This document shows positions 43,875 through 55,079 of a stretch of DNA of 64,000 nt, piece by piece. The number at the start of each line of letters is the position of its first letter. The first letter of the stretch is position 1. The DNA comes from Monomorium pharaonis (taxonomy: Eukaryota; Arthropoda; Insecta; Hymenoptera; Formicidae). A model generated the notes under the pieces. That model did no database searches. It had not been told where the DNA came from and saw nothing but the letters and a program-made list of their open reading frames with translations. The translations under genes were made by a program, and so were the position numbers. The stretch lies in contig NC_050474.1 in the NCBI RefSeq assembly GCF_013373865.1, positions 11,597,886 through 11,661,885 on the forward strand, given 5' to 3'.

Positions 43875-45269
43875 CCCTTTGCGGCACACATTTTTCTATT
43901 AATCGGATTTTTATGAAAATTGGTGTAGAAAGGTTTTTAGGGTCGCTGATTACGAATCTGCTATCAGATTTCAACGATTCTTTTTCAAAATGGCGGATTC
44001 AATATGGCAAGTCTTGATTTTGAGTATTTTTTATCGGTTTTTTATGGAAATTGATATACAGAAATTTTTCAGAACGCTGATTACGAATCTGTCATCAGAT
44101 CTCAACGATTATTTTTTAAAATGGCGGATCCAATATGGCAGCTCACGATTTCAAGTATTTTTTATCGGTTTTTTATAAAAATTGGTATACAGGGATTTTT
44201 CAGAACGCTGATTACGAATCCACCATCAGATTTCGACGATTTTTTTTTTAATGGCGAATCCAATTTGGCGATTTATGATTTTGAGAATTTTTTATCGGTT
44301 TTTTATGGAAATTAGTATACAGGGATTTTTCAAAATGCCGATTACGAATTCACCATCAGATTTCGACGATTCTTTTTTAAAATGGCGAATCCAATATGGC
44401 GATTTACGATTTTGAGTATTTTTATAGGTTTTTTATGGAAATTGATATATTGAATTTTTTAGGGTCGGAATATTGAAAAATTTTGAATTTTCTTACTTTT
44501 TTTTTACAAGAACAGATGTACAGAATTAGCTTTTTTAAGTTGATTATGTGTAGGTCATCAGATTTTTGAAATTCAAATATGGAAAATTTCAAATAATGGG
44601 TGATAAAAAGTTTTTTTTTGAGATTTTATATTTTTTCATTTTTTCGACAATGGTACATAGAACATAAAATTTTTTCATAAAAGAAACCGCACTTAGTTTA
44701 CTTCAGAGACACGAACGTGGACGTGGCGGTCATTGTCTCCATTTTCTTTTTTTTTGTATTTTTGTATTTTACAATTTTTTTTTACTTTTTTATTTTTTTC
44801 CACAATTTACTTTTTTTATTACAGTTAGCACAGCAAATCAATTTTTATATTCGTAATCAGCATTTTGAAAAATCCCTGTATACCAATTTCCATAAAAAAC
44901 CGATAAAAAATACTTAAAATCATAAATCGCCATATTGGATTCGCCATTAAAAAAAAATCGTCGAAATCTGATGGTGGATTCGTAATCAGCGACCCAAAAA
45001 ATCTCTGTATACTGATTTTCACAGCTTCATGATTCTTCCTTCTTTCTGACATACATTTTTTGTAAAAAACACACTTTTTTACTTTATTTATTTATATAAC
45101 AAAATTAACTAATGGTAAAGGAAAATTATATCTTACTAAATATTACTAAGACTCTTACTAAAGTAAAATTACAAAAAAAAGTAATAAAATACAGTATTTG
45201 GTGTCCGAAAAATTAAAGAAATGACTTTAAGATAGGTGATCGATATATCGACCACCGTGCCGCAAAGGG
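43875..45269. mobile_element. piggyBac-like non-autonomous element with internal tandem repeats
   Basis: TTAA (43871-43874)|CCCTTTGCGGCAC and GTGCCGCAAAGGG|TTAA (45270-45273) are perfect 13-bp TIRs with the TTAA target of piggyBac. Inside are four direct units of about 131 bp, then a spacer with T-rich DNA, then one unit inverted at about 44840-45010. No transposase. Confidence 0.88.
43920..44450. repeat. Four tandem units of about 131 bp
   Basis: The anchor TGGCGRATYCAATATGGC occurs at 43991, 44122, 44252 and 44383. Each unit also carries TTTTTTATCGGTTTTTTATG and GCTGATTACGAATC. The fifth copy is inverted (44935-45000). Related anchors occur singly at 33592. Confidence 0.9.
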
Positions 45270-45273
45270 TTAA

Positions 45274-45719
45274 GCTTATTTAGAAATCAATTGATTCAGC
45301 CGTTATTGAGAATCTGATAGCTATGGAATCTCGCAAACGGCGTCTCGTATAAAAGAGGCACGGCAGTGCCTCGCGCGCGTACACTTGGCGTGAGGCCCTA
45401 CCGTACCTCTTGATTTTTTAAATAATTGTTTTTTCTTAATGGATGAAACTACAAATAAAATTATTGTTACTATAAACAACTAGAAACGAATCTAAAACAC
45501 GTGCTGAAAGCAAATTCGAGATATCTCAATTTTGGATAAGAGTGATTTTTAAAATTTTTGTTTTTTTTTTTAATTGATGACACTACAAACGAAGTTATTG
45601 TTACTACAAATCTACCATCTAAATGTTATTATTTTTTAATTGGAAAATATAATTTTATAAAAATCGGGTGCTAAGTTCGCGCAAGTAGCATTAAAGCCAT
45701 GGCACAAAACGAAATTTTT
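45274..45719. other. Spacer
   Basis: 45340-45420 is GC-richer, with CGGCAGTGCCTCGCGCGCG and GGCGTGAGGCCC. 45420-45500 and 45560-45640 are diverged direct copies (ATGAAACTACAAATAAAATT; ATGACACTACAAACGAAGTT). No gene. Confidence 0.4.
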
Positions 45720-45860
45720 CCAGATAGCACAGAAAATTTATTATAAATATTCATAAATATTTTACAAATTTGTTTCCAAAAAATATTTTTTAAAGATTAT
45801 ATAATTATTTTTATAAACCATTGGAAATGATACAAAAATTATTATCAACAATATATAAAA

Positions 45861-46827
45861 TGTTGCGACAGAAGGCGGATGACGCCTAGTCGCCACGCAA
45901 CCCGGCAAACAGTGAAACACTCAGGAGTAAGAGCACAAGATATTATAAAAATGAAGCTACGCGCTGCCGCCACGAGAGGACCCCGATTCTCCCAAGTAAA
46001 GGTACACCATCCAGGGGATATAAGGAGCGACCGGAGAGCTTCGAGTCACTCTTTGCGCTATAGCAGTCGAGTCTGACTTTTTTAATATAATATCGCAGTC
46101 TAGTATCTAGCAACCTGGCGACTAGCGACGGCGAGTGGCGGCTCCATTCCATACCACCCGGATTGATTTCGCTGACGCGTCCACCGAGGGTATACCTAGC
46201 GATCGACGATCCACGAGTGTGGAGGTACACATTTCCGAGATATCATCTCCCGGATCTATTGGAAGCCCTGGCTTAGAAGACCGCGGCAGTCGGGACCCAG
46301 ACCGGAGCAGGAGCAGACACGGCAGATAAGTGGACGTAGACCAGAGAACTGGCCCTGCAGAAAGAAGTTGGGACACAGACCGGCGAGGAGATAGAAGTAC
46401 GAACTCTAGAAGGCTCCTTTCCAACGGAGAACAACAGCACTAGTGGACATACGCCGACCAATAGAATCAGAGCCAGGTGCTCCAAGAGACGAAAGCATCG
46501 ATACGGAAAACACGAGAAACGTCGAGGCAAGAAGAAGAAGAGAGAGGAGGAACCTGTAGAGTACCAAGATCCTAAGGTTACGTCCATCTTACTCCTCGAC
46601 GGCAATAACAATTCTTGCAACTACCGGGTAACCAAGACCGAACCGCCGCTAGCGTGGAAGCCTAAGGACTATCACATTTTTATACGGCCTCCTACGGAGG
46701 CCACCTAAGCAAACCTGACGGTAAACTGTATATAGTGTACATAGGCTTAAATAAAGATAGATATATCAAGTGCTTTTTGTCTCCAGTTATTTCGACTTCC
46801 GAGCGAGCCAACCAGCGATCCTCTGCA
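45861..46827 (+). mobile_element. Solo LTR with perfect 5-bp TSD
   Basis: Begins TGTTGCGACAGAAGG and ends CGATCCTCTGCA, with TAAAA at 45856-45860 and 46828-46832. AATAAA at about 46751, followed by a T/GT-rich stretch, supports plus orientation. TTTTTATACGGCC at 46675 could be a TATA-type element. At about 50% GC it contrasts sharply with the host MITE. It shares only the first eight bases with the BEL LTR at 2574, so BEL versus Gypsy is undecided. At 967 bp it is long and carries an apparent coding frame (46340-46708). Confidence 0.82.
46340..46708 (+). pseudogene. Coding-like frame inside the solo LTR
   Basis: 122 codons open after a TAG at 46337, ending at TAA 46706. No ATG near the start. 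It reads ELALQKEVGTQTGEEIEVRT, later a highly basic run RARCSKRRKHRYGKHEKRRG, then EPVEYQDPKVTSILLLDGNN, and ends DYHIFIRPPTEAT. Upstream of the TAG the same frame has AVGTQTGAGADTADKWT, a variant of the VGTQTG motif, which suggests a longer protein with one stop. Possibly the tail of a gag-like or accessory protein reaching into the LTR. Family not recognised. Confidence 0.35.
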
Positions 46828-47129
46828 TAAAATATATTTATAAAATGTACTGAAAAATATTGTATATAAACTCGAAATATTTTTTATATTCTTTGATAAT
46901 AATAGTATAAATATTTATTTTAAATATTTTTATAAATATTTTTACCATGATTTTTTTATACTTGGCAAACTTTGATATAAAAATATGCAAAATATTTATC
47001 ATAAATATTTTTCCTTATAAGTATTTTATAAATATTTTGTGCTATCTGGGTTAAGCAGTAAAACGTAAACGTGTGTATGAAGTTGATGTATTATTTTGTG
47101 GAAACATATTAATTATTAAGAGTTTTGGC

Positions 47130-49244
47130 GGAGGGCTCCGATGGTGGACGGTGATGGACGGGTGGGAGAAGTGCACTCAATAGTTTTGGGTGATTAAAGT
47201 GAGAAAGGTGTGAATGAGGATGTGAGAGTGATTGGAGGAGGAGGAGGAGATGGAATAGAGGCTCGGACATTGAAGGGAAGTGCAGGAAAGAGGGAGGAGG
47301 ATAAGAGAAATATTAGAAGATCAGCAGAGCAGGTGGTCGGTGGATGAGGTGGTATTTGCTAAAGGTGGTGATGACGCGCATGAGCGGAAGCGGAAGTTGA
47401 GCGGACGAGCAGTGCAAGAGATGGAGAGAGGTGCTGGGTGGAGAAAGTGAGCGGAGAGGTAAGATGGCGTGGCCAGAGGCACGAGATGGCATGATGATCG
47501 ATACATCAATTCATCGATTTACGAGGTGAGAGGCTGTGATTGGCGATGGGTACGGTGCATGGAGAAGATTGGTGGAATGGAACGCAGAAGTGTCAGAGAT
47601 TGGGCGACATGGATAGTTGGCTGGCAAGACGGAGTGGGAACAGTGGTAACGAATTTGGGAACGTTTAAGTTTCTAAACGCATGGTTCGTCAAGAAAAGTG
47701 TGATATGGTGGAGGAGTGAAAGTGAGAGCGGGGAGAATAACTAATGAGAAAGGAAGTACGGAGGATGGAGGATTTAATTAAGGAATCGAGAGAGATGAGA
47801 GGAGTGGATGAGTTGGTGGAGATATAAAGGAGATGGGACTTGGAAGAAGGGAGTAGGAGTGATGAAGTGAGGTTAATTTGGAGGCCGGGGGCAGAAGAGA
47901 GGATGGAGAGAACACAGGAGAGGACAGTGAGAGGGGCGGGAGAGGAGGAAAGGAAGGAGAAGAGCAGGATGGAAGAGCAGGGGAGTGGAAGGAGAGCGAG
48001 AACAGAGGTAGAGAAGAGAGGAAGGGAAAGAAAAGGTACAAAGCAGCAAGAAGAGGTTGAAGAGGTGTCAAGAGAAGAAAAGAGGAGGGAGAAACGTTGC
48101 GTGGAGGAGATGGAGAGGTGTAGGGTAGATCCCCCAGAGCGGGAGATAGAGAGATGGCCAGTAGGTCCATCAAGCATGGAAGCTGGCAGTAAGGAGGACA
48201 AGCGAGGAATGGAATGGGAAAAGCAGATCAGCGGAAGAAGGTAGAAGAGAGGATACCGGAGGAGGGGGCAGGAAGGGGAGTTGGGAGAGAAGACGGATGG
48301 AGGTCAGTGGAATGTGAAGAAGGGGATAGGAAAAATGAGGGGGAGTACGAGGAGAAGGGAAATGTAATGATGGAAGAATAGTGGAGATTGCTGGAGAAGG
48401 AAAAAGAGGGCAAGTGGGAGGAGCAGAGGAGGACCAGAAGGAGGAGGGAAGCGGAGCAGTGAATCGGGAGAAGAGTGGAAGATCGAAGAAGATGGACAGA
48501 GAGAAGAGGAAGGAAACAATAGATAGAGAGAAGAGACGAGTGAAGGAAAAGAAGATAAGGGAGAGGAGCTTGATCTGGAGGTGGAAAGGAGTTACGTGAA
48601 AAGAGTGATGGAGAGGGTAGTGGGTAAGAGGTTGAGAATGAGGAGGTGGATGAAAGGGTAGGTGAGGCAGGAAGACATGTAGTCATTACGGAGTTGGAAG
48701 ACGCGGAGGACAAGATTTTTTGTAGAAAAAGGGAGGTGGGGAGGGTATGGTGGGGTTTGGGTGGACGAAGATTTGAACTTAGAGGAAAAAAGGATAAGGT
48801 TGAAGCGGCAAGAGGGGAGAGAACAAGAGGAAAAATGTAGTGTTTACGAACAGGGAATTATGGGTGGATGGAAGGAGATGGTGGTGGCGGAGGAAGGGGG
48901 ATAAGAGGAAGAGGGTAGCGATATTTGAATGGTCTAGAAAGAAGAGAGGGGAAGTGGTTAAAATAAAGAGGGAGAGGAGGGCAGAACGAGGTGAGGTGGG
49001 ACACGGCGAGAGAGGGGGTGAGGTAGGAGGCAGAAGGGGGATGACGGAGAAAGCGGAGGAGAGAGTGAAATGGAAGAGGGTACCGAGAAGGGGTGGAGGG
49101 AATCAGGATGTAATGGTCGCATATGGTCAGGCCGGGTTAGAAGTGATGTGGCTGATGAAATGTTGTACACGGTTTGGGTACGTTCCGTGCAAAAGCGCTT
49201 TGTAAACCTTTTTGAGAAACAGAATAAAGGATCTATTCTATTCT
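47130..49244 (+). mobile_element. Purine-rich retroposon with 15-bp TSD
   Basis: Bounded by ATTAAGAGTTTTGGC (47115-47129) and ATTAAGGGTTTTGGC (49245-49259), a 15-bp duplication with one change. The right end reads CAGAATAAAGGATCTATTCT and a TATTCT-type tail, as in many insect non-LTR retrotransposons. The plus strand is strikingly purine-rich (GGAGAGAGGAAG-type text) over 2.1 kb. Several frames stay open on both strands for that reason. The last frame (48840-49205) ends VAYGQAGLEVMWLMKCC then RFGYVPCKSAL just before the tail. No RT or endonuclease motif found, so it may be a non-autonomous or ORF1-derived LINE relative. Confidence 0.68.
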
Positions 49245-49259
49245 ATTAAGGGTTTTGGC

Positions 49260-49640
49260 TTTATTTTAAATAATTTTACGATTTCTGATATATTAAATAA
49301 ATAGTTTTGTTAATGAAGCAAAAAATTTGCTTAGGACAAAATAAGACGCTAGGTTTACACAGTACTTACTTTGTTTTACGAAAGTTTCTACTACAGTTTT
49401 TACAGGAGTAGAATCTATAGTTCTACATGTGTTCTAGAAAGAGTTTTGGCGATAAACATTAATTTTTTAATTTTTAATCATTTTTATTATTCATAAGGTA
49501 TCCTTAAAGAGATTAGACGATAGTCTATTTGCTGAACTATATGCACTAAATATTTTTGTGTAGTTATAAATGTAATTAATTTCTCTCTAAAAAATTTTAA
49601 CTGTAAACGTTGATTTTGTTATTTTTACTATTATAAATAT

Positions 49641-49672
<32 letters not shown>

Positions 49673-50700
49673 TTGTTATTATTTATTTAATTGTTATTAC
49701 TCGAAAAAGGCATACTTATGGATAAAACGCTGGTTTATTTTGCAGAATTCTTTAATTATATAGGTAATTAAGGTTGCTTACTTGGTCTGTAGTGGATCTT
49801 GGTGTTGAATATAATTTTTCTATTAATTTAATATTTTCAGCTTATATAAAGTGCGCGCCGACAATTTCGTCAGTCTTGAAACACAGTTACTGTAAATAAT
49901 TTATTGCGAAAAATATTATCTCAGTCAGAATTTTACAGTTTTTTTTTTTCGAACAAGGGATTTTTTAAATGTTTCTAAGCATTGTTATTTGGATTAGTGA
50001 CTGTGTTTCAAGACTAACAAAATTGTCGGCGCGCAGTTTATAAGCTAAGAATATTAAATTAATAAAAAAAATTATGTCCAACACCAAGATCCGTTGCAAA
50101 TCGAATAGGCAATCTTATCTATATGTTCAAAAAATTTACCGGTCGGAGAATTAATTTACTATTATTTTTTTTACCTCAAACATCATATTGATTATAAATG
50201 TACCACATTCTTTCCCAAGCATTCTGCATTGAATAGATGAACCGAAATCAATTCCAAGCAACACATATTAGTTAAGATGACATCAAACTGACATCAATTT
50301 GAGGACAAGTAAAACGAAGTCATTTTGACGGCAATCAGTCCGTCAATATTGATCAATTTTCGATATTATTTGGACGTCAAAATTACATTACATGGACCAT
50401 TTTATAAGAATTTATCCATAAACTTGATTAGCTACATTATTGTAGTCATAAAGAAAATTCCAATCACAATTTATAATAGAAATGCGATTGGGTAGTAACG
50501 GGTACAGACAGAAAGAAATTGTTTATAACATTACTACAGCAAAATAAAAAATATTTTTTGCAATGTAATACATGATTTCTATGTAATTTTTCTCGTATAA
50601 TCGAATGGCTATTAAATCGCTATTGGTTTTTCTCAAAAAGTCGATTTTTGTAATTTGTTTAAGCAAATTCTGTTATAAACAAATAAAAAAATTTTTTTGC
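49260..50700. other. AT-rich spacer with a fold-back repeat and element ends
   Basis: 49639-49675 is a TTTA/ATTT run. 49766-50115 is a fold-back repeat (separate entry). 50158-50250 is the dispersed repeat also at 17485. CCAAGCAACACATATTAG at 50256 resembles the left end of the 41642 element. No gene. Confidence 0.45.
49766..50115. repeat. Fold-back repeat, arms about 120 bp
   Basis: GCGCGCCGACAATTTCGTCA pairs with a diverged TAACAAAATTGTCGGCGCGC; GGATCTTGGTGTTGAATATA pairs with TATGTCCAACACCAAGATCC. The loop spans about 49895-50000. Confidence 0.75.
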
Positions 50701-50984
50701 GTCTAAAACAGGTTGGCAAGACATGCACTTCTCGGCCGATTTTAGCAGGTTTCGCCTCCCACTATTCCTCTTGCCCCGCGTGCCGCGCGCGCGGCCTACG
50801 AACTGTGCGAGGCTCAAGAGTATATCCCGTGAATGCATCTTTTCAATAGCTTTTCTCGTCACCCATGAGGTACTATTGTCGACGCGTTTTTTTTTTTAAG
50901 TATCTCCAGTAGGCCTAATCACTGATGACAAAAATGACCTCTTAAATGAATAAATAGAAGTAGAATTAAATAATAAAAAATCTA

Positions 50985-52140
50985 AAACTTTCGAGATCTT
51001 TTACAAGCGATAGAAAAAATATCAAAAACTTTTATATTGCTTGTAGCAAGATGTAGTAAAGAATTGTTGTTTAAACGGGAACGTTTTTTATTTTTTATAA
51101 TTTTTATTTTGGAAAATAAAATATGTTGACCCAAACATAGAATGTATTTGAAGACCAAAATCATAAAGCTTGGAATAAGACGACTTTAATAAAATTTTAA
51201 AAAATAAACACCGGTTTTGTTGATTGTTTTTAATAATTTATCATTCTGTAGATCGCATAATTCATCTTGCAAGTTAAGATGTGATTTTTCGATTATTACT
51301 GTAAGGGGATTTTTAAAAAGGATTAATTCGTTTATAAGTTTTTCAAAACGTATAAAACGCAAATCAAATTCTGCTATAAGGCTATTTATAAAATGCATGT
51401 ATTCTTTAAAATTACAATTACTGTCATATTCTTTAAGAAAAATCTGACAAGAAAGGAAAAAGTGAAAAATGTTATTACTTAAATGAGATTTGAATAGCTG
51501 TAATTTTCTATGAAAAGAATCAACATGACTAACTAATTGGGAAATATTTTGATTTGGTCTTTGCAGCTTTAAGTTTAGAAACTCAAGTTGATTAGTCATG
51601 TCAGTAATAAAAGTAAGTTTGAAAAGATGTTGTATTTTCCAAAAAGGAGATATATTCTTCAAATTTTTGATTACTCATTTCTTGCAAGAAAAGGAGGATC
51701 TTTTATTGCAAAAAATATTTCCAAACATTTTGCAGCGCTAAGCCAACGTACTGGACAATAAAGTGAGACAACGGTATGAACAGCATTATTTTTATGCAGA
51801 AATATTTTGAAATTTTCAGTGAATTAGAAACTTTTATCCACCTTTAATAACGTTAATTATTTTTGTTATCGTCTCTATAGTTGTTGATAATTTTTTTATA
51901 GTTTTACTACTTTGTCACTTAAAGTTTTTTATTGTATTACACAGTGTATAATTATAATATTAAGATTTCGCTGCTTTAATTGATCGGCGAATCTTATTTT
52001 TGTACCCGTTATACTTTTTGCGCCGTCAGTTGTAATCAAAAAACATTTACGAATATCTACGCCAAATTTTTTAAGTAATCAATTTTTTTAAGTGAGTCTT
52101 TAACTGCCAAAAGAATATCGAGATCCGTTGTTGTCTGTAG
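50985..52140 (-). pseudogene. Inverted second copy of the hAT transposase C-terminal half
   Basis: On the minus strand: VFLITTDGAKSITGTKIRFA (near 52030), a damaged stretch with the CPVRWLSAAKC-type segment near 51750, then an intact 158-codon frame at 51186-51662 with FKLTFITDMTNQLEFLNLKL and RPNQNISQLVSHVDSFHRKL. This last part is typical of the GTF2IRD2/ZBED-like branch of hAT transposases. It is homologous to 53060-54000 on the plus strand. Confidence 0.8.
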
Positions 52141-52423
52141 AAAATTGTGACTGAGGAAAAACAAAACAGTATCACCGTCGTCCACGTAGCAATCACTCTC
52201 GTCAAGTTTTCTAACAGTCTTTTCGATGACTTGTTCAGTGTTGATTAGTTAGATCTGTTGTTTCTTGCAATTACAATACATTTGTCGCATTAGTGATATT
52301 TAGTGTATCAGTAATATTTCTTGCATCAGTGAAACATATTTTACTTTTGTGGTCGAAGTGGGCATATCGGTGAATTGAAGCGGCGATCATAGGAAAGAAT
52401 TAATAGTTTCTTCTGTTAACGAA

Positions 52424-53990
52424 GTGAGAATGGCTGAGAAAAGGTATGCTCAACAGTTTGATAAATCATGGGAAGTTAATTATTTCTTCGCTTATATTGC
52501 CAATGAAACAATTTGTCTGCTTTGCGGTTTTAAACCTACTGCAGTAAAAAAAATTGTAATAGACATTTTAAATCCCTTCATTCGGTCGAATATTCCAAAT
52601 ATTCAAATTCAGAAAAATTAAATATTATCGAAGGATTAAAATTAGTGTATCAACAAAGTGCAATATCTTTTTCCAAATTTTTTTCTGAAACACCCATACT
52701 AGCCTCATGTGCTATTTCTTTACTTATAGCACAAAATTCTAAGCCATTTATTGAAGGTGATTTTTGTAAAAAATTGTATTGTTGAAGCAGTAAAAGCTTT
52801 CGGAAATTTGTTAACACTTAACGAAGCAACAAGCATTCCTCTCAGTGCAAAAACTGCAGCTTTAAGAATTATAGAAATTAATAATTCTTTAGAAGAAAAA
52901 TTAAAAAATCTTCTAAAATCATGTACATATTTTTCATTATGTCTTGATGAAAGCACCGATATTTGACACATGAATCAACTGATTATTTTTACTCAAATCA
53001 TACAAAATAATTTCTCATGTGTCGAGGAGTTTTTAGATTTTGTATGTTTACGTGACACAACAACGGGTCTCGATATTTTTTTTGGCAGTCGAAGAATAAC
53101 TTAAAAAATTGACGTAGATTTTCGTAAATGTTCTTTGATTACGACTGACAGCGGCGCAAAAAGTATGACAGGTACAAAAGTGGGATTTGCTGGTCAATTA
53201 AAGCAGCGAAATATTAATATTCCAATAACACGCTACATAATACACCAAGAAGCACTAAGTGATAAGGTAGTAAAACTGTCAACAGCTGTCGACACGGTAA
53301 CAAAAATAATTAATGTTATTAAAGGTAGACAGAAATTTTTAACTAGTCAAAAATTTCAATTGTTTCTCGAAGAACATAATGCTGTTCATAGCGATATCCC
53401 ACTTCATTGTTCAGTACGTTGGCTTAGTGTCGCAAAATGTTTGGAAACATTTTTTGCAATAAGAAAAAAGATTCTCCTTTTTTTGCAAGAAATAAATAAT
53501 CAAAAATTTGAGGAATATATCTTTTTTTTGAAAAATACATTTCTTTCCGAACTCGCTTTTATTACTGACTAATCAACTTAAGCTTCTAAACAGCTGCAAA
53601 GACCGAATCAACATATTTCCCAATTAGTTAGTCATGTTGATTTTTTTTGTAGAAAATTACAGCTATTCAAATCTCATTTAAATAATAATATTTTTCACTT
53701 TTTTCCTTCTTGTCAGATTCTACTTGAAAAATATGACAGTAATTGTAATTTTAAAGAATATATGCATTTCATAGATAGCTTTATAGCAGAATTTGATTCG
53801 CGTTTTGTTTTAAAAAACTTAAAAATACATTAATTTTTTTTTTAAATCCCTTTATAGTATCAATCGAAAAACTGCATCTTGACTTGCAAGATAAATTATG
53901 CAATCTACAAAATGATATATTATTAAAAACAATGAACAAAACCGGTGTTTATTTTTATATTATGTTTATTTTTTTAAATTTTATTAAAGT
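52424..53990 (+). pseudogene. hAT transposase (GTF2IRD2/ZBED-like), frameshifted
   Basis: From about 52430, MAEKRYAQQFDKSWEVNYFF and NETICLLCGFKP, a degenerate BED-type zinc finger start. The middle (52751-52966) has AVKAFGNLLTLNEATSIPLS and ends FSLCLDESTDI, with the first RNase-H-fold Asp, then TGA. LITTDSGAKSMTGTKVGFAG carries the second Asp region with one extra Ser against the inverted copy. 53135-53572 continues through YIIHQEALSDKVVKL and HCSVRWLSVAKCLETFF. Further pieces to 53990 are in shifted frames. It would bind hAT ends and transpose the element if intact. Confidence 0.85.
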
Positions 53991-54308
53991 TGTCTTATTC
54001 CAAGCTTTATGATTTCGGTCTTCGTATACATTCTATGTTTGTATCCACGTATTTTATTTTCCAAAATAAAAATGATAAAAAATAAAAAACGTTCCCGTTT
54101 AAGCAACAATTCTTTACCACGTCTTGCTACGAGCAATATAAAAGTTTCTGATATTTTTTCTCTTGCTTGTAAAAGATCTCGAAATTAGATCTTAAATCGC
54201 ACGGTTCGTAGGCCGCGCCCGCGGAACGTGAGGCAAGAGGAATAGCGGGAGGCGGAGCCTGCTAAAATCGACCAAGAAATGCATTTCTTACTGACCTCTG
54301 GTCTAAAA

Positions 54309-54529
54309 TGTTCTTTTGACCTAAAGTGAAGGTTTCAATAGTTACTTTTCCGATCCTTGGTCTAGCCATGGACATTAATGGCTTTACTATATTATAAATA
54401 CTGACAAAGTGAGAAGACATGTCGAATCGACGTCGACGTCTTTTTAATCATTATTTCTCACTGAGGTGGGGAGGGGAAGAGTAGCCGGTGCGTAAGTAAG
54501 CATAGTGCTTTCAATGCATTATTTCCAAA
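54309..54529. other. Spacer
   Basis: 54310-54358 is the inverse of the repeat at 37828-37876. No gene. Confidence 0.45.
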
Positions 54530-54699
54530 ACATGAAAAATTATTGTACTAAAATTTGTAACAAAATTAGCGCATACGAAAATTTGTGACAAAATTTTGCA
54601 TAATTTCAAATAAGTATAACACCGCGAAAAATTATTGCATTTTCATTTTCCAAAAAGCATCTTAAAGCTTGAAATTCTCTACTTTTAGTAGAGTACCAG

Positions 54700-55035
54700 T
54701 AGTACCATCCTTTCACCCGTCATCCTGGAGCGAAACTGCATATTTTCCTCATCTTTCTCCCTTCTTGAACCCCTCTTACTTTTAATTTCTTCCTTCAATC
54801 CTCGTATCCACTGCGTTTCCACCCTTTTTCTCTTTTGTTCTTCCTGTCTCCTATTCTCCTTGTTTTCTCCTGTCTTTCTCCTATCCTCTCATCTATTTTC
54901 CTTTTCTCCCTCTTTAAATGTATCCTCCGCTTTCTCCAATGCTTTATTCCCTCTCGTCTTCTTTGTCATTTTCTTCTCCACCCTCACTTGCTACTACTTT
55001 TCACCTCTACCTCGCTCTCTCCTCCGGCTGCCGTC

Positions 55036-55079
<44 letters not shown>

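Larger units (their letters stand above)
45720..47049. mobile_element. CCAGATAGCACAG element, split by a solo LTR
   Basis: CCAGATAGCACAG and TGTGCTATCTGG ends as in 11331-12417. Removing the LTR and one TSD leaves about 360 bp of TTATAAATATT-type sequence that folds on itself. A second, shorter family member with the same ends. Confidence 0.72.
50709..54300 (+). mobile_element. hAT element with perfect 8-bp TSD and inverted, duplicated end
   Basis: CAGGTTGGCAAGACATGCAC at the left; the right end inverted reads CAGAGGTCAGTAAGAAATGC. GTCTAAAA flanks both sides (50701-50708, 54301-54308). CAG-type ends plus an 8-bp TSD are diagnostic of hAT. A transposase remnant reads rightward at 52424-53990, but 50709 to about 52140 is an inverted, diverged copy of about 53060-54300. 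The element therefore looks like two right ends facing outwards, with the N-terminal half in the middle. Confidence 0.9.

Noticed and set aside
47469..49205. Glu/Arg/Lys-rich and Ser/Leu/Pro-rich ORFs on both strands
   Set aside because: Strong purine bias removes stop codons from both strands; no domain or motif supports a protein, and the frames do not agree with each other.
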